64,000 bases of DNA from Mollicutes bacterium (GCA_003554025.1 PWFC01000083.1:1-64000), one strand, 5' to 3'; numbered from the stretch's first letter, positions 24,186 to 33,580 are shown. The notes: generated from the sequence alone by a model not told the origin. Numbers and translations are program-made.

Positions 24186-26333
24186 TTAATTTTCGTCTTT
24201 CGTAAGCAAATATTGCGCGAGAAGCATCGTTTTTTGCACAAGCTCGGTACGGTGAATGGATTCTGTGGGTGTATAGAGATGTTTCGCGCTTGGTCCTAGG
24301 CCGCATAGGACCGGAGTGTTTTCGTCGACCATTCCGGCGGCCGAGGGAAGAAGCGTGGATTCTCCCCGCAAGGGGAGGTTCCATTGTTCGGCGATGCCTT
24401 GAAAGGCCTTAAGAAGAGGGGTTGTGCCTTTCTTTTTTGTCATGGGAGGCCTGTCTTCCAATTTCTCAAGATAGGTTTTTATGCCTTTTTGCTTGGACAT
24501 GAAGAGTTTTCGAATCGCTTTTTCATAACGCAAGGCTACTTCTTGGTCCATGAACGCAATGATGAGGGTTGCGCTAACTCGATGCGGAATCAATACGCCG
24601 TATCGGGAGGTTTCGATGTTTTGAAGGGATATTGCAAGCAAAGGCGTATCTTTGCCCAACGCCCTTATGTCCGCCGTTTTTTTGAGGAGGTAATCGAGGG
24701 CGTTTGCGGTGTGGTTTTTCGCGCCGATGCGCATCGGGGAGCCCTCGACGACGATTTTGATTTTAATGGCGCCCCTTCGTTGATAAACGACAGTGTTGAG
24801 GTTGTACCCCGGTGCCATGACGATGACCTCGCCGGCTTCTTTGCTTGCGAGTCTGAGCGCTTCGCCGCTATAACGCATGCCGTTGCCTTCATCGCCATAC
24901 ACAAACACGCCGATTTTTTGGTGGTTGAGTCTTCCCGCTTGACGCAAAGCTTCTAACGCTTTTATCATCACCATCATTCCGCCGCGGCTCGATGCGATGC
25001 CGGCGCCATACATGTATTCGGGTTCTATGCGAAAGGGAATCGGATAAGCGCCTCTATCGCCCGGGATGTCGATGGGGACGACAAAAAGGACGCCGTTTTC
25101 AAAGCCTTGTTCGGTGGTGAAAAGCCAATGCGACGTATCGTCGGTTCGACGACGGTCTTTTGTGAGGTTCATTTTTTTCAAGCGATATTCAAGTTTGCGG
25201 ATGAAAGTTTGTTTGGAGACAAGGTCTTCGGTTGCGGTATAAAGATTCGTAAGGCTTCGAAGTTCTCCTTCCATCCGGTCGCGTTGTTGGGTGATATAGG
25301 AGAACGCGTGTGAGCCTTCTTCCGTGAGGCCGCCTCCGTCGATTGAAGGGCCGAAATACCGTTGCGAAGCGATTTCAATAATTCGTTGTATCAAACGGTT
25401 GTAAGAGAGCCCGGTTGCGGAGGCCGCTTTGACAAAGGACGAGTTTTGGCTCAAAGAAGCCATGGAGTTCACTTCAAGCACGAAAGGATTCCCATGTTTG
25501 TCGACGCGGAAATCCACTCTTGCACTGTCGAAGCAGCCCAAGGTTTTGAAAGTTTGAACGGCAATTTCCTGCATTTTTTTGGTGAGTTCTTCGTCCAAAT
25601 CCGCCGGACAAACGGTTTTGACGCGAGGCAGAATTTTGTTGGTTTTGTCTTCGTAGGTGTAGATGTGTTCGCCGTTTTCAAAAAGCATTTCCAATGGAGG
25701 AAGGGCTTCTACGGGGTTGTTTCCTAAAAGGGCAATGTTGATTTCGCGTCCGTCTACGTATTCTTCAACGAGCGTAGGCGACTTGAATTCTTCGTATATG
25801 TTCGTAACGCCCGCAAGCAGCTCTTCTTGATTTCTAACTATGCGTAGTCCGAAGGATACGGCTTCGTTTTTCGGTTTCACAATCAATGGATAGTTCAGGT
25901 TTTCCTCCATCGGGCTTTCGGGGGTTTCAAGGACTGTGAATTTTGGTGTGGGAATGCCGCGCTGCATCAAAATCATCTTGGTGATGACTTTGTCAAGGGC
26001 GATGGCGTGTGTTTCGGGGCCGGACCCCACATACGGTATGCCTAGCATCTCCAAAATGGCGGGGATGTGCATGTATCGTCCTTTTCCCTGAATGCCGTAG
26101 CTCAAGTTGAAAACAAGTCCAGGGCGTTCGCCGGAGAGAACGCGCGGCATGAACTTCTCCAAGTTTGCCACGATGTTTTTGTCGCCTTCGAACAGCTTGA
26201 CTTGGTGGTCATGCTCAAAAAGGGCATCCTTCACTTTTCGGATGGTGCTCATCCCGTATCTTTCTTTGTTCGGTATGCCGAAGAGATTGATGACCGCTTT
26301 CGATTCCCGGTTGTAGACAATCGCGATTTTCAT
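24186..26333 (-). CDS. Ddl-like ATP-grasp ligase fused to degenerate M20 peptidase domain
   Basis: This 715-residue fusion has a D-Ala-D-Ala-ligase-like ATP-grasp in residues 1-325. It shows GLVFNLSYGIQGKG, IPAILEMLGIPYVGSG, LIVKPKNEAVSFGL, VEEYVDGREINIA and FRVDKHGNPFVLEVNSM (ATP/Mg ligands). The usual NTMPG loop is NSMASL, so the acceptor differs from D-Ala. Residues about 360-715 align by pattern with M20 (CPG2-like) peptidases, but metal ligands are missing. His becomes Pro420, the bridging Asp becomes Ser448, the second Glu of DEE becomes Gly483 and the next Glu becomes Ala507. Glu482 and His685 remain. The domain is probably catalytically dead and may bind peptide. The start at 26333 follows TGGAGA. 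It is first in an operon with GGT-like and FGase-like genes. Confidence 0.85.
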   Translation of the reverse strand: MKIAIVYNRESKAVINLFGIPNKERYGMSTIRKVKDALFEHDHQVKLFEGDKNIVANLEKFMPRVLSGERPGLVFNLSYGIQGKGRYMHIPAILEMLGIPYVGSGPETHAIALDKVITKMILMQRGIPTPKFTVLETPESPMEENLNYPLIVKPKNEAVSFGLRIVRNQEELLAGVTNIYEEFKSPTLVEEYVDGREINIALLGNNPVEALPPLEMLFENGEHIYTYEDKTNKILPRVKTVCPADLDEELTKKMQEIAVQTFKTLGCFDSARVDFRVDKHGNPFVLEVNSMASLSQNSSFVKAASATGLSYNRLIQRIIEIASQRYFGPSIDGGGLTEEGSHAFSYITQQRDRMEGELRSLTNLYTATEDLVSKQTFIRKLEYRLKKMNLTKDRRRTDDTSHWLFTTEQGFENGVLFVVPIDIPGDRGAYPIPFRIEPEYMYGAGIASSRGGMMVMIKALEALRQAGRLNHQKIGVFVYGDEGNGMRYSGEALRLASKEAGEVIVMAPGYNLNTVVYQRRGAIKIKIVVEGSPMRIGAKNHTANALDYLLKKTADIRALGKDTPLLAISLQNIETSRYGVLIPHRVSATLIIAFMDQEVALRYEKAIRKLFMSKQKGIKTYLEKLEDRPPMTKKKGTTPLLKAFQGIAEQWNLPLRGESTLLPSAAGMVDENTPVLCGLGPSAKHLYTPTESIHRTELVQKTMLLAQYLLTKDEN

Positions 26334-26489
26334 AAGCGTCTCCATTTCCATACAGCCCTTAAATAAGGGACGAATTGCCAGTTTAACCTTCTTATTAGAG
26401 GTTAATTTATTGTACTACAATCCTAAGGAAATGGGAACTTCTTTTTCGCTTTTGCGGTAAGTATTCTATGCGCGGTTGTAAAAACCATA

Positions 26490-26520
26490 AAAAAAGCTTC
26501 GGAAACGTTCCGAAGCTTTC
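26490..26520 (-). terminator. Intrinsic terminator of the SDR gene
   Basis: A 12-bp stem (AAAGCTTCGGAA/TTCCGAAGCTTT) with a tiny loop has an A-run on its left, which is a U-run on the minus strand, just past the SDR stop. Confidence 0.88.
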
Positions 26521-26533
26521 GGGAAAACTTGGA

Positions 26534-27301
26534 TTATGTCGCACCCATGCCGCCGTCGATGCGGTATTGCGCGCCGGTGATGTAGCTGGATTGGTCGCTG
26601 GCCAAGAAAAGAATGAGGTCGGCCATTTCTTCGTTTTTGCCGTAGCGTCCAAGAGGGATGAGGCTTTCAAAGGCCTTCTTGGCGCCTGCGGCATCGTCGG
26701 GGTTGCTTTGTTGTTCAATGGAACGCATCATGCGGTTGTCAACGGGTGAAGGATGGATTGAATTGATGCGGATGCCGTCTTTTGCGTACTCGGCCGCCGC
26801 GGTTTTGGTCAATCCGTTGACGGCGTGTTTAGAAGCCACGTAGGGACCAAGGCCGGGAAAGCCTTGCAGACCGGCTACAGACGAAGTGTTGATGATCGAG
26901 CCTTTCTTTTGTTCGGCCATGACGGGAACGACGTGTTTCATGCCCAGCCAAACGCCTTTGACGTTGATGCCGATGATCTTGTCGAAGTCTTGTTCTTCGA
27001 CATCAATGAGCATGCCGTGTTTGCCTTCGATGCCTGCGTTGTTGACGAAAATGTCGATTTTGCCATATTTTTCTTTTGTCTTGTGCACATAGTTTTTGAC
27101 GTCGGATTCTTTGGAAACGTCGGCTTTGACGGCCATTATGTCGCCCAAGTTTTTCAACTCTTCTACGGCTTTGTCCAAACCGTCTTGGTCGATGTCAACG
27201 ATGACGACTTTTGAGCCTTCTTCCAAAAACTGCTTTGCGGATTGCTTGCCGATTCCACCGCTTCCACCGGTGATTACGGCAACTTGATCGTTGAATCTCA
27301 T
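26534..27301 (-). CDS. Short-chain dehydrogenase/reductase (SDR, classical)
   Basis: This 255-residue protein has the NAD(P)-binding [12 protein letters not shown] motif (residues 10-21), NNAG (near 89-92), catalytic Ser in INTSSVAG (near 139-146), YVASK (Tyr/Lys near 157-161) and a C-terminal [14 protein letters not shown]. An acidic residue after the second beta-strand (VIVDIDQDG) suggests NAD over NADP. It resembles glucose-1-dehydrogenase or 3-oxoacyl-ACP-reductase-like SDRs; the substrate is unknown. AGGAGGG precedes the start. The gene is single, with its own terminator. Confidence 0.9.
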   Translation of the reverse strand: MRFNDQVAVITGGSGGIGKQSAKQFLEEGSKVVIVDIDQDGLDKAVEELKNLGDIMAVKADVSKESDVKNYVHKTKEKYGKIDIFVNNAGIEGKHGMLIDVEEQDFDKIIGINVKGVWLGMKHVVPVMAEQKKGSIINTSSVAGLQGFPGLGPYVASKHAVNGLTKTAAAEYAKDGIRINSIHPSPVDNRMMRSIEQQSNPDDAAGAKKAFESLIPLGRYGKNEEMADLILFLASDQSSYITGAQYRIDGGMGAT

Positions 27302-27466
27302 GAATCATCCCTCCTTATAATTTCTATAATTATTATACCAAGTGTGGTTCCTTAGCACACAAAATATGCAAATATTTTCTTTGAGAATGCGTATAATGTG
27401 TATATACATTGCCTTAATCATTTTGTGGTGCTAAAATCAAACTATAAAGGTTCAGGAGGGGTTTTG

Positions 27467-28219
27467 ATGGAAGCCAAAATGGTGCACTGGCAACGCTATT
27501 GTTACGACGAACACGGGTTTCGACTGCTTGAAGTGTTTGAAAACGGACGTGTCATGGTTCGACACTTCGTCAAAAGGGAAGACGAGTTTCATCTTTACAA
27601 AGAAACGCGTCGTGAAGATTTTCACGTTCAAGGAAACATCGAAGTGGAAAAAGTGGATTTCGGCAATGACGGGAAGCTTCATGAAAAGGAACTCTTAAAA
27701 CATGTTGAAACAATCCGCCAATATCCTTTAGAAGAGTGGACCGAGGCCAGAACACACGTGTTAAGGCTTCAAGACGAGTCCGCTTCCCATTTGTCGCACG
27801 ATTACCATTCGCTTTTGCATTTGGACGAAGATTCTCTTTCGAATGAATTAAAGGACACTTTGACGCGCCGTCATTTCCCCATTGTCAAGTTCCGGTTTGA
27901 AAACAAAGGTGGAATGCTTTTTCGCGAGGAATACCCAGAGCGGCTAGAAATTCGTTTTGGGCCGGAATTGAACGAACGCTTGTATTTCTATCTTCACACT
28001 AGGCAACAGCATCTAACGACGACCGGAGACAATCTCTTCGCCCTTCATACCAAACACTGCGCCGCCGACTTTTGCGAAACGGACTATGAAGGCTATATCG
28101 ACGCCATGATTGAGGAAGTGCGAAACCATCCTAGACGCTATCACGACTTAATCACAAAACAACGCGATCGCCGTGCGATGATTGAGACCGATGAGACCGG
28201 CGATTTATACCCGCGATGA
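27467..28219 (+). CDS. Hypothetical protein, charged, no recognised domain
   Basis: This 250-residue soluble protein is not recognised. It is rich in His, Glu and Arg, with no signal peptide or membrane segment. The N-terminal part alternates short strands (RLLEVFENGRVMVRHFVKRE). The C-terminal part holds a Cys pair in TKHCAADFCETDYEG. A good ribosome site (AGGAGGGG) precedes the start, and a TATAAT box lies at about 27392. A terminator follows, so it is a single-gene unit. An alternative start four codons later is possible. Confidence 0.7.
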   Translation: MEAKMVHWQRYCYDEHGFRLLEVFENGRVMVRHFVKREDEFHLYKETRREDFHVQGNIEVEKVDFGNDGKLHEKELLKHVETIRQYPLEEWTEARTHVLRLQDESASHLSHDYHSLLHLDEDSLSNELKDTLTRRHFPIVKFRFENKGGMLFREEYPERLEIRFGPELNERLYFYLHTRQQHLTTTGDNLFALHTKHCAADFCETDYEGYIDAMIEEVRNHPRRYHDLITKQRDRRAMIETDETGDLYPR

Positions 28220-28263
28220 TGCGCGTTTGTCCGTGTGGCTAAACTCGACACTTAAAAACAACC

Positions 28264-28302
28264 CCCGCCATTGAAAAGGGCATAGGATGGCGGGTTTTTT
28301 TT
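28264..28302 (+). terminator. Intrinsic terminator
   Basis: CCCGCCAT pairs with ATGGCGGG over a 15-base loop, then eight T residues follow. Confidence 0.88.
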
Positions 28303-28417
28303 GTTCTTAAACTTGTGGCACAATGTGATGCAAACACTTTTAATCCCGAAAATAAACGAAAAAACCTCTTGAGTATGCTATGCTATGATTAAAGCGAGCA
28401 AGAGAAGAGGGGTGGGC

Positions 28418-29299
28418 ATGAAAAAAATAATCGTCGTAATTTTTTTGTTTTTGGTTTTCGTTTTTTTGACTTCGGAAACCGTTGCCGCCGACGCGGGTCC
28501 GCGTCCAACGGCGGAAGTGAAAATTGTCGGGGTAGAAGAAGAGTATTCGTTCGATTTGCTGATTCCGCTTTCAAGAAGCGTTGATGAAGTCGACGGGCGG
28601 CTTATAGAGGACCGCATTGAATACGATTATTACAAAAACGATTTTCCCGAACGTTTGATCGATTATCAAGACGATGAAGGGTATGCTTCTTGCACCTTGT
28701 ATTCAAGCGCGCCCTGCAAACTCTCCGATAGGGGAGGGGATACCTTTAGAATGATGTATTTCAGCGCTCCCCTGGTGTTCAAGGTGGCTCTCGTGACTGA
28801 CGATGGTGCGTTGATTGTTTCCGAATCCGTCGATCGAACGCTTTTCAATGCGAAGTTTACTTTTGATCTCACGGACGTCGATCTATCCGAAGATGCGATT
28901 GGTGTTGGGACGCTGAGTGAAGAATTGCCTTTTCCGGAGGTGCTGGTAAGCTTTCTTTTGAGAACGTTACTGACAATTGGCGTGGAACTGGGGGTTTTGG
29001 CGCTCTTCATGTACCGAAAGGCTCGCAGTTACCGTCTTGTTGGGATTGTCAACTTCGTTTCGCAAAGCCTATTGACGCTTGGCGTCTTGGTTGGTTATTA
29101 TGTGTTTTCCATCTTGGGCGCTTTTGTGGTGCTTGTGCTTGGCGAAATGTTCGTGTATCTTTTTGAGATTATCATCTATTCGATCAAACTTCGCGAGAAG
29201 AGCGTGCTAAGAGCCATTGCTTATGGGTTTGTCGCAAATTCTGTCAGTTTCGCCTTGTCGCTATTGATGCTCATAAGGGGCTTTCTTTTGGAGTTTTGA
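28418..29299 (+). CDS. Membrane protein with signal peptide and C-terminal TM bundle
   Basis: This 293-residue protein has a signal peptide (about residues 1-24, cleavage near VAADAG) and then an extracytoplasmic domain of about 150 residues beginning GPRPTAEVKIVGVEEEYSFDLL. That domain includes a Cys pair (YASCTLYSSAPCKL) that could form a disulfide. Four hydrophobic segments follow between about residues 180 and 290. The ADxGPRP start with several C-terminal TM helices recurs in uncharacterised Bacillota membrane proteins, from memory, but no function is known. The start at 28418 follows AGAGGGGTGG. It is monocistronic. Confidence 0.78.
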   Translation: MKKIIVVIFLFLVFVFLTSETVAADAGPRPTAEVKIVGVEEEYSFDLLIPLSRSVDEVDGRLIEDRIEYDYYKNDFPERLIDYQDDEGYASCTLYSSAPCKLSDRGGDTFRMMYFSAPLVFKVALVTDDGALIVSESVDRTLFNAKFTFDLTDVDLSEDAIGVGTLSEELPFPEVLVSFLLRTLLTIGVELGVLALFMYRKARSYRLVGIVNFVSQSLLTLGVLVGYYVFSILGAFVVLVLGEMFVYLFEIIIYSIKLREKSVLRAIAYGFVANSVSFALSLLMLIRGFLLEF

Positions 29300-29443
29300 A
29301 TGGACGGTTAATGTTTTTGCACAAACAGAATTAAATAAATCAGGATAATATTGCTTTCCTCCACTAAATGGTGTACTATTTTCTTATCAAAGCAAGTTGT
29401 TCACATACGCATACATGATTCGCTCATCAAGGGGTTTATCTTG

Positions 29444-29471
29444 TTGACGCAGCCGTTTTCTGACTTATGCT
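29444..29471 (+). promoter_or_regulatory. Putative promoter of the giant lipoprotein gene
   Basis: TTGACG, a 16-base spacer and TATGCT lie about 80 bases upstream of the start. A GGCGA/TCGCC hairpin lies just downstream (29476-29489). Confidence 0.5.
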
Positions 29472-29551
29472 TTTTGGCGAAAATTCGCCTAATTCTATGA
29501 GTTTCAGGGGACGGCTTTATTTTTTCATTAAAAATTTATGGGGGAATGATC

Positions 29552-32500
29552 ATGAAGAAACTGTTTGTCGTAGTATTGCTTGCACTTTCTACATTGGCCT
29601 TGGCGGCTTGCAATGTTCGAGTTGTGGAACAAGCCACCATCACATTGACGAGCGATTTGGAAGAAGCGGTTTTGACCATCGCTCCTTCGGCGACGGTAGA
29701 TGTGGACACCGAAGTGACGGTGGAGGCGTCCGAAATCGATGGGTACACGTTCACCCACTGGGAGAATGTGGAGACCGGAGTCGAGGTGTCCACAGACAGG
29801 GTGTACACGTTCCCTGCGGTGGCCAATATGACGCTTAAGGCGGTCTACCTTGAAGACACCGCGGTAGAGGATGTGGACATAGTATTGAGCAGCGACTTAG
29901 GAGAGGCTGTGTTGAGCAAAACCCCGACAGGACCGGTGGCCCCCGGGACCGAAGTGACGGTTTCGGCTTCGAGCGTTTCCGGGTATGTCTTTTTGCATTG
30001 GTTGGATTCCGATGCCGAAGCCGTGTTGACGGAAAACGCCTCGCACACCTTCTCTTTGAGCCAAAACATGAATCTGGTGGCAGTGTATGCGCAAGAAGCG
30101 GTCGACGATGTGAACATCGCTTTTGAAAGCAATGTTTCGGGCGCTACGATGACAAAGACTCCAACAGGCGCCGTGGCTCCGGGAACGGAGGTCACCATTT
30201 CCGCTTCTGAAGAAAGCGGCTATGTCTTTGAACATTGGCTGGATGTGTCCACAAGCGCCGTGGTTTCCGAAAACCGCTCGCACACGTTTGTGTTGAACCA
30301 AAACAGGACACTTAGGGCCGTTTATCTGACCGAAGCCGCGCATGAGGCCAAGTTGGTTCTTGAAGCCTTTGACGGCGACTTGACGCATCTTGAGCCGTTG
30401 ATGGCGAACTTTATGGCCAGCGACGCGTTCACCATCGAATTCGAGATGGTGATGCAAATTGCGGAGGCGGCGATTCTATCCAGCGAAGCCGAACGGCATG
30501 AAATGCGTTTTGTCTATCGCAACGTGGAATTTGAAGACACGATGATGCACGAGCTTGAGGTCTACGCGAAGCTGCCCGATATGGACATTCCGGGAGACGC
30601 GTTGGAACTTCATTTCATCGTCGTTGAACACGAGGATTATATCGAAATGTATGCGGATGTGGGGGTCTTGCTCGACCAATTGAGCATGGAGACCGGCATG
30701 AATCTGCGTTTGATGCTTGGCTTCGCCAACGATTATGTGTACGTGAACCTTCCGCATGAGATGGTCGAGGATTTCTTTGGCGAGCTTTTGGTCATGTTTG
30801 AAGACGAGATGGGCGAAATTGATTTCGACCCGGCGATGATCGATGTCGTGTTGGCGGAGTTGCATCGTTTTGAAAAATACTTTACGTTGGATTATTATGA
30901 CGCCCATGAGGACCTTGATCTCGACATGGAACGAGAAGACAGCCATATCCATACCATCATGACGATGAACTCGGATTTGATTAAAGCTTTGTTTGAGGAT
31001 CTCTTCGAAGACGTTTATTCCATTGCGTATCTCGTTGCCGAAGAGGGAGAACTTCCACCTTATGAGGATTTCATCGCTTCGCCCGATTATGCGGAAATGA
31101 TGCTTATGCTGGGCATGATCGAACCGTTTGCGATGACGATGACGTATGAGCCTTCTACGGAAGATTGGATGCGTTTGTCTCTTGATCTTCATGAGATTCT
31201 TGAACCTTATGGCGACGGCATGGACGTTGTGGAAGAGTTCTACATCAACATTGATTTCCATAGCGACGCCGAAATCACGTTGCCAACCGATGCGAAAGAC
31301 GTCACAGACCTCGCCAAAGAGATGTTGCAATTCGCTTTGATGATGGAGGTTATGCAGTTTTCTTACAGAGTCCTCCATCAACCGGACGTCCCGGAAGATA
31401 CCTACACGCTTTCCGACCTTGATGCTTTAGGGTATTCCTTCAACATGCCGTTTATCGACCGCGAGATGAGCACGGTGACGGTCGCTTCGGACAAAACGGA
31501 TTTCGAACTTGACTTTTATCTAAGCAGCAACAACGAAGCGCTGTTTCATGCGCCGATTTCGCTTGATGAGCTGGACGACGCATTCGACTTTGACGAACCG
31601 GGAGATTTGGACAGGGAGGGCTTTTTAAGCATTATCGGCTTTATCGACGAAGAGAATATCTCTTTGTATTTGATTGCGTTGGAGTTGCTGGCGTTCATGC
31701 GCGAAGAACTTCAAGATCCCCTCGTGCCCGATGGCGATCTTTACCCGGAATTGATCCACGAAATTCCGCGCTACGAGGGGGCGGTAATCGTCCGGACGTA
31801 CGATTGGACAGAATATGGCAGCGTAGAGGTTCATTACGTCGCCGAGACCACCGTGTCCTCCGTGTTCACCCACTACATCAATTTCTTTGATGAAGACGAC
31901 GGTTGGGACGTCATGATTGTGGATAGCGAATCGAGCCATTTCGGAATGCACGTTTGGCATGAAGATTTGGAGGGTGTATCGTTTTGGGTTTATGCCTACG
32001 ACGGTTCAGGCTATCAAAACGCCATCTCTATTGAAGTGACGAAGACGTTCCCGCCGGAACCGGACTTTCCGGATGACGATCAAGGGGATTTGCAGGATAT
32101 AGAAAGCGTTCCCCGCTATCCGGGCAGTGTGCTCTATTACGGCGATGACGATGGAGACAACCAATACCGCACATATCTTGTCGCGGACGCTGAGCCAAGT
32201 TTGGTGTGGACGGATTACGCTCATTATTTAGAAACCGAGACGGATTGGATGCTTGAATGGTCGTATTACGATGAAGGCGATGATCACGGAACAATGTTTT
32301 TCCGCTCTGAAACGCATGAGCTTTGGATCAACGTTTTCCGCAGCCACACATTCCCTGATGCCACCAAATACCATGTGGGTTTGATGAAAATCGAGGAACC
32401 CGAGTTTCCCGATGAAGACCAAGTGGATTTGGACGACATCGCCGAAGTGCCTCGTTATACGGGTAGCGTAATGGTCGATGGATGGGACGATGATTTTTAT

Positions 32501-33433
32501 GACTATCAAGACCGCACGTATCTTGTGGACGGGACGCATCCTGAAGACGTCTACATCTTCTACTTCAGCCTTTTTGACGGCAGCCCCGATTGGGTGATGG
32601 TGGAAGGCGGCTACGATGAAGAGGACGAGTGGGGTTATATGCGTTTCGATACGGATACGCATACGCTTTGGATCGACATATCCGACAGTCGCTCGTTTCC
32701 CGGCGCCACATGGTATTTTATAGAACTGCAAGAAATCGTAGAACCCGAATTCCCTGAAGAAGACCAGACGGACCATGGTGACATTGAGGCAGTGCCTCGA
32801 TATCTTGAGAGCGTTTTGGTCAATGCATGGGACTCTTATGACGAAACCCGTCAAGAACGCACATATCTGATCGACGAAACGGATCCCGAGGATGTTTGGA
32901 CGCATTACATTGACCATTTCAACGACGATCCTCTTTGGACGTTTAATTTTGGCAATTACTACTCGGATGACGACATGGGGTATATGAGGTTCGATAAGGA
33001 TACGCATACGCTATGGATACATGTCTATTTTAGCGATATGTTTCCAACCGCTACCCGCTACTATGTAGTTTATGAAGAGTTGGAGGGATTCCCCGAGGAT
33101 GACCAAGTGGATTTGGACGACATTGACGGTATCGAGCGGTATATGGACAGTGTCATGACGGGCGGATGGGACTATGAGACGGGCTTGCTGCAAGAACGAT
33201 TCTATCTTATCGATTACACCGACCCCGGCGATGTGTGGGACCATTATTTTGATACGCTGGATGCGAATCCGGATTGGACTTTTGACGATGGAGAGTATTC
33301 GGACGATGATGAGACGGGCTATTTGTGGTTTTATAGCGATTCGCTGAGCCTCTATATAGGGGTTCAAAGAAGCTCTGATTTCCCGACCGCAACAAGTTAC
33401 TTCATTCAAATCAACGAGCGTCACGAGGCATAA
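29552..33433 (+). CDS. Giant acidic repeat lipoprotein (InlB B-repeats plus YPGSV-type repeats)
   Basis: This 1293-residue surface lipoprotein has a signal with lipobox LALAAC (Cys20). Three 79-residue repeats (about residues 27-264), each with YxFxHW and an AVY end, match InlB B-repeat/Listeria-Bacteroides-type repeats. A long acidic middle (about 265-729) resembles lipoprotein folds but is not recognised. Five tandem repeats of about 113 residues (about 730-1293) follow. Each starts near a D-D/E-x-x-x-V/I-P/E-R-Y-x-x-S/A-V motif and contains a YLxxxxxPxxVWxxY segment. Overall composition is extremely Asp/Glu-rich. The start at 29552 is preferred over 29546 because of spacing from GGGGGA. 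It is probably exposed on the membrane for adhesion or ligand binding. It is flanked by unrelated genes, with its own promoter and terminator. Confidence 0.9.
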   Translation: MKKLFVVVLLALSTLALAACNVRVVEQATITLTSDLEEAVLTIAPSATVDVDTEVTVEASEIDGYTFTHWENVETGVEVSTDRVYTFPAVANMTLKAVYLEDTAVEDVDIVLSSDLGEAVLSKTPTGPVAPGTEVTVSASSVSGYVFLHWLDSDAEAVLTENASHTFSLSQNMNLVAVYAQEAVDDVNIAFESNVSGATMTKTPTGAVAPGTEVTISASEESGYVFEHWLDVSTSAVVSENRSHTFVLNQNRTLRAVYLTEAAHEAKLVLEAFDGDLTHLEPLMANFMASDAFTIEFEMVMQIAEAAILSSEAERHEMRFVYRNVEFEDTMMHELEVYAKLPDMDIPGDALELHFIVVEHEDYIEMYADVGVLLDQLSMETGMNLRLMLGFANDYVYVNLPHEMVEDFFGELLVMFEDEMGEIDFDPAMIDVVLAELHRFEKYFTLDYYDAHEDLDLDMEREDSHIHTIMTMNSDLIKALFEDLFEDVYSIAYLVAEEGELPPYEDFIASPDYAEMMLMLGMIEPFAMTMTYEPSTEDWMRLSLDLHEILEPYGDGMDVVEEFYINIDFHSDAEITLPTDAKDVTDLAKEMLQFALMMEVMQFSYRVLHQPDVPEDTYTLSDLDALGYSFNMPFIDREMSTVTVASDKTDFELDFYLSSNNEALFHAPISLDELDDAFDFDEPGDLDREGFLSIIGFIDEENISLYLIALELLAFMREELQDPLVPDGDLYPELIHEIPRYEGAVIVRTYDWTEYGSVEVHYVAETTVSSVFTHYINFFDEDDGWDVMIVDSESSHFGMHVWHEDLEGVSFWVYAYDGSGYQNAISIEVTKTFPPEPDFPDDDQGDLQDIESVPRYPGSVLYYGDDDGDNQYRTYLVADAEPSLVWTDYAHYLETETDWMLEWSYYDEGDDHGTMFFRSETHELWINVFRSHTFPDATKYHVGLMKIEEPEFPDEDQVDLDDIAEVPRYTGSVMVDGWDDDFYDYQDRTYLVDGTHPEDVYIFYFSLFDGSPDWVMVEGGYDEEDEWGYMRFDTDTHTLWIDISDSRSFPGATWYFIELQEIVEPEFPEEDQTDHGDIEAVPRYLESVLVNAWDSYDETRQERTYLIDETDPEDVWTHYIDHFNDDPLWTFNFGNYYSDDDMGYMRFDKDTHTLWIHVYFSDMFPTATRYYVVYEELEGFPEDDQVDLDDIDGIERYMDSVMTGGWDYETGLLQERFYLIDYTDPGDVWDHYFDTLDANPDWTFDDGEYSDDDETGYLWFYSDSLSLYIGVQRSSDFPTATSYFIQINERHEA
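29632..30342 (+). repeat. Three InlB-type coding repeats, period 237 bases
   Basis: Units begin near 29632, 29869 and 30106. They share the order TLTSDLEEAVL-like strand, then an EVTVEAS-like strand, then YxFxHW and a final LxAVYL. Units 2 and 3 are closer to each other (both contain KTPTGxVAPGTEVT) than to unit 1, suggesting a recent duplication. Confidence 0.85.
31739..33430 (+). repeat. Five tandem coding repeats, period about 339 bases
   Basis: Units begin near 31739, 32072, 32411, 32756 and 33095. The first is the most diverged. The common core is RY-x-x-SV, then a YLxD segment, an aromatic-rich helix and FPxAT near the end. Similar P-x-Y-P-G-A proteins with one such domain exist; five in tandem form a rod-like array. 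Confidence 0.85.
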
Positions 33434-33494
33434 GCGCACCGGCCTACCCTACCATGAGAGAGTAGAATCATCATTCGGCATTCCTTTTTGAAAG

Positions 33495-33534
33495 AAAGCT
33501 CGGTTTCCCGTTGGAAAACCGAGCTTTGCTTTTG
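33495..33534 (+). terminator. Terminator-like hairpin after the giant lipoprotein gene
   Basis: A 12-bp stem (AAAGCTCGGTTT/AAACCGAGCTTT) is followed by an interrupted T-run. Confidence 0.7.
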
Positions 33535-33580
33535 TGTTTTTAGTATTTGTAGTAAAATGCGGATAGAAGGAGGGCGAACA

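Noticed and set aside
29632-33430. CRISPR or DNA-level tandem array
   Set aside because: The periodicity is at protein level with diverged nucleotide sequence, and there are no short identical repeats with spacers anywhere in the window.
29845-33439. Long leftward open frames opposite the giant lipoprotein gene
   Set aside because: They arise because Asp/Glu-rich codons leave few stops on the other strand. They lack ribosome sites and have Arg/His-rich, repeat-mirroring compositions.
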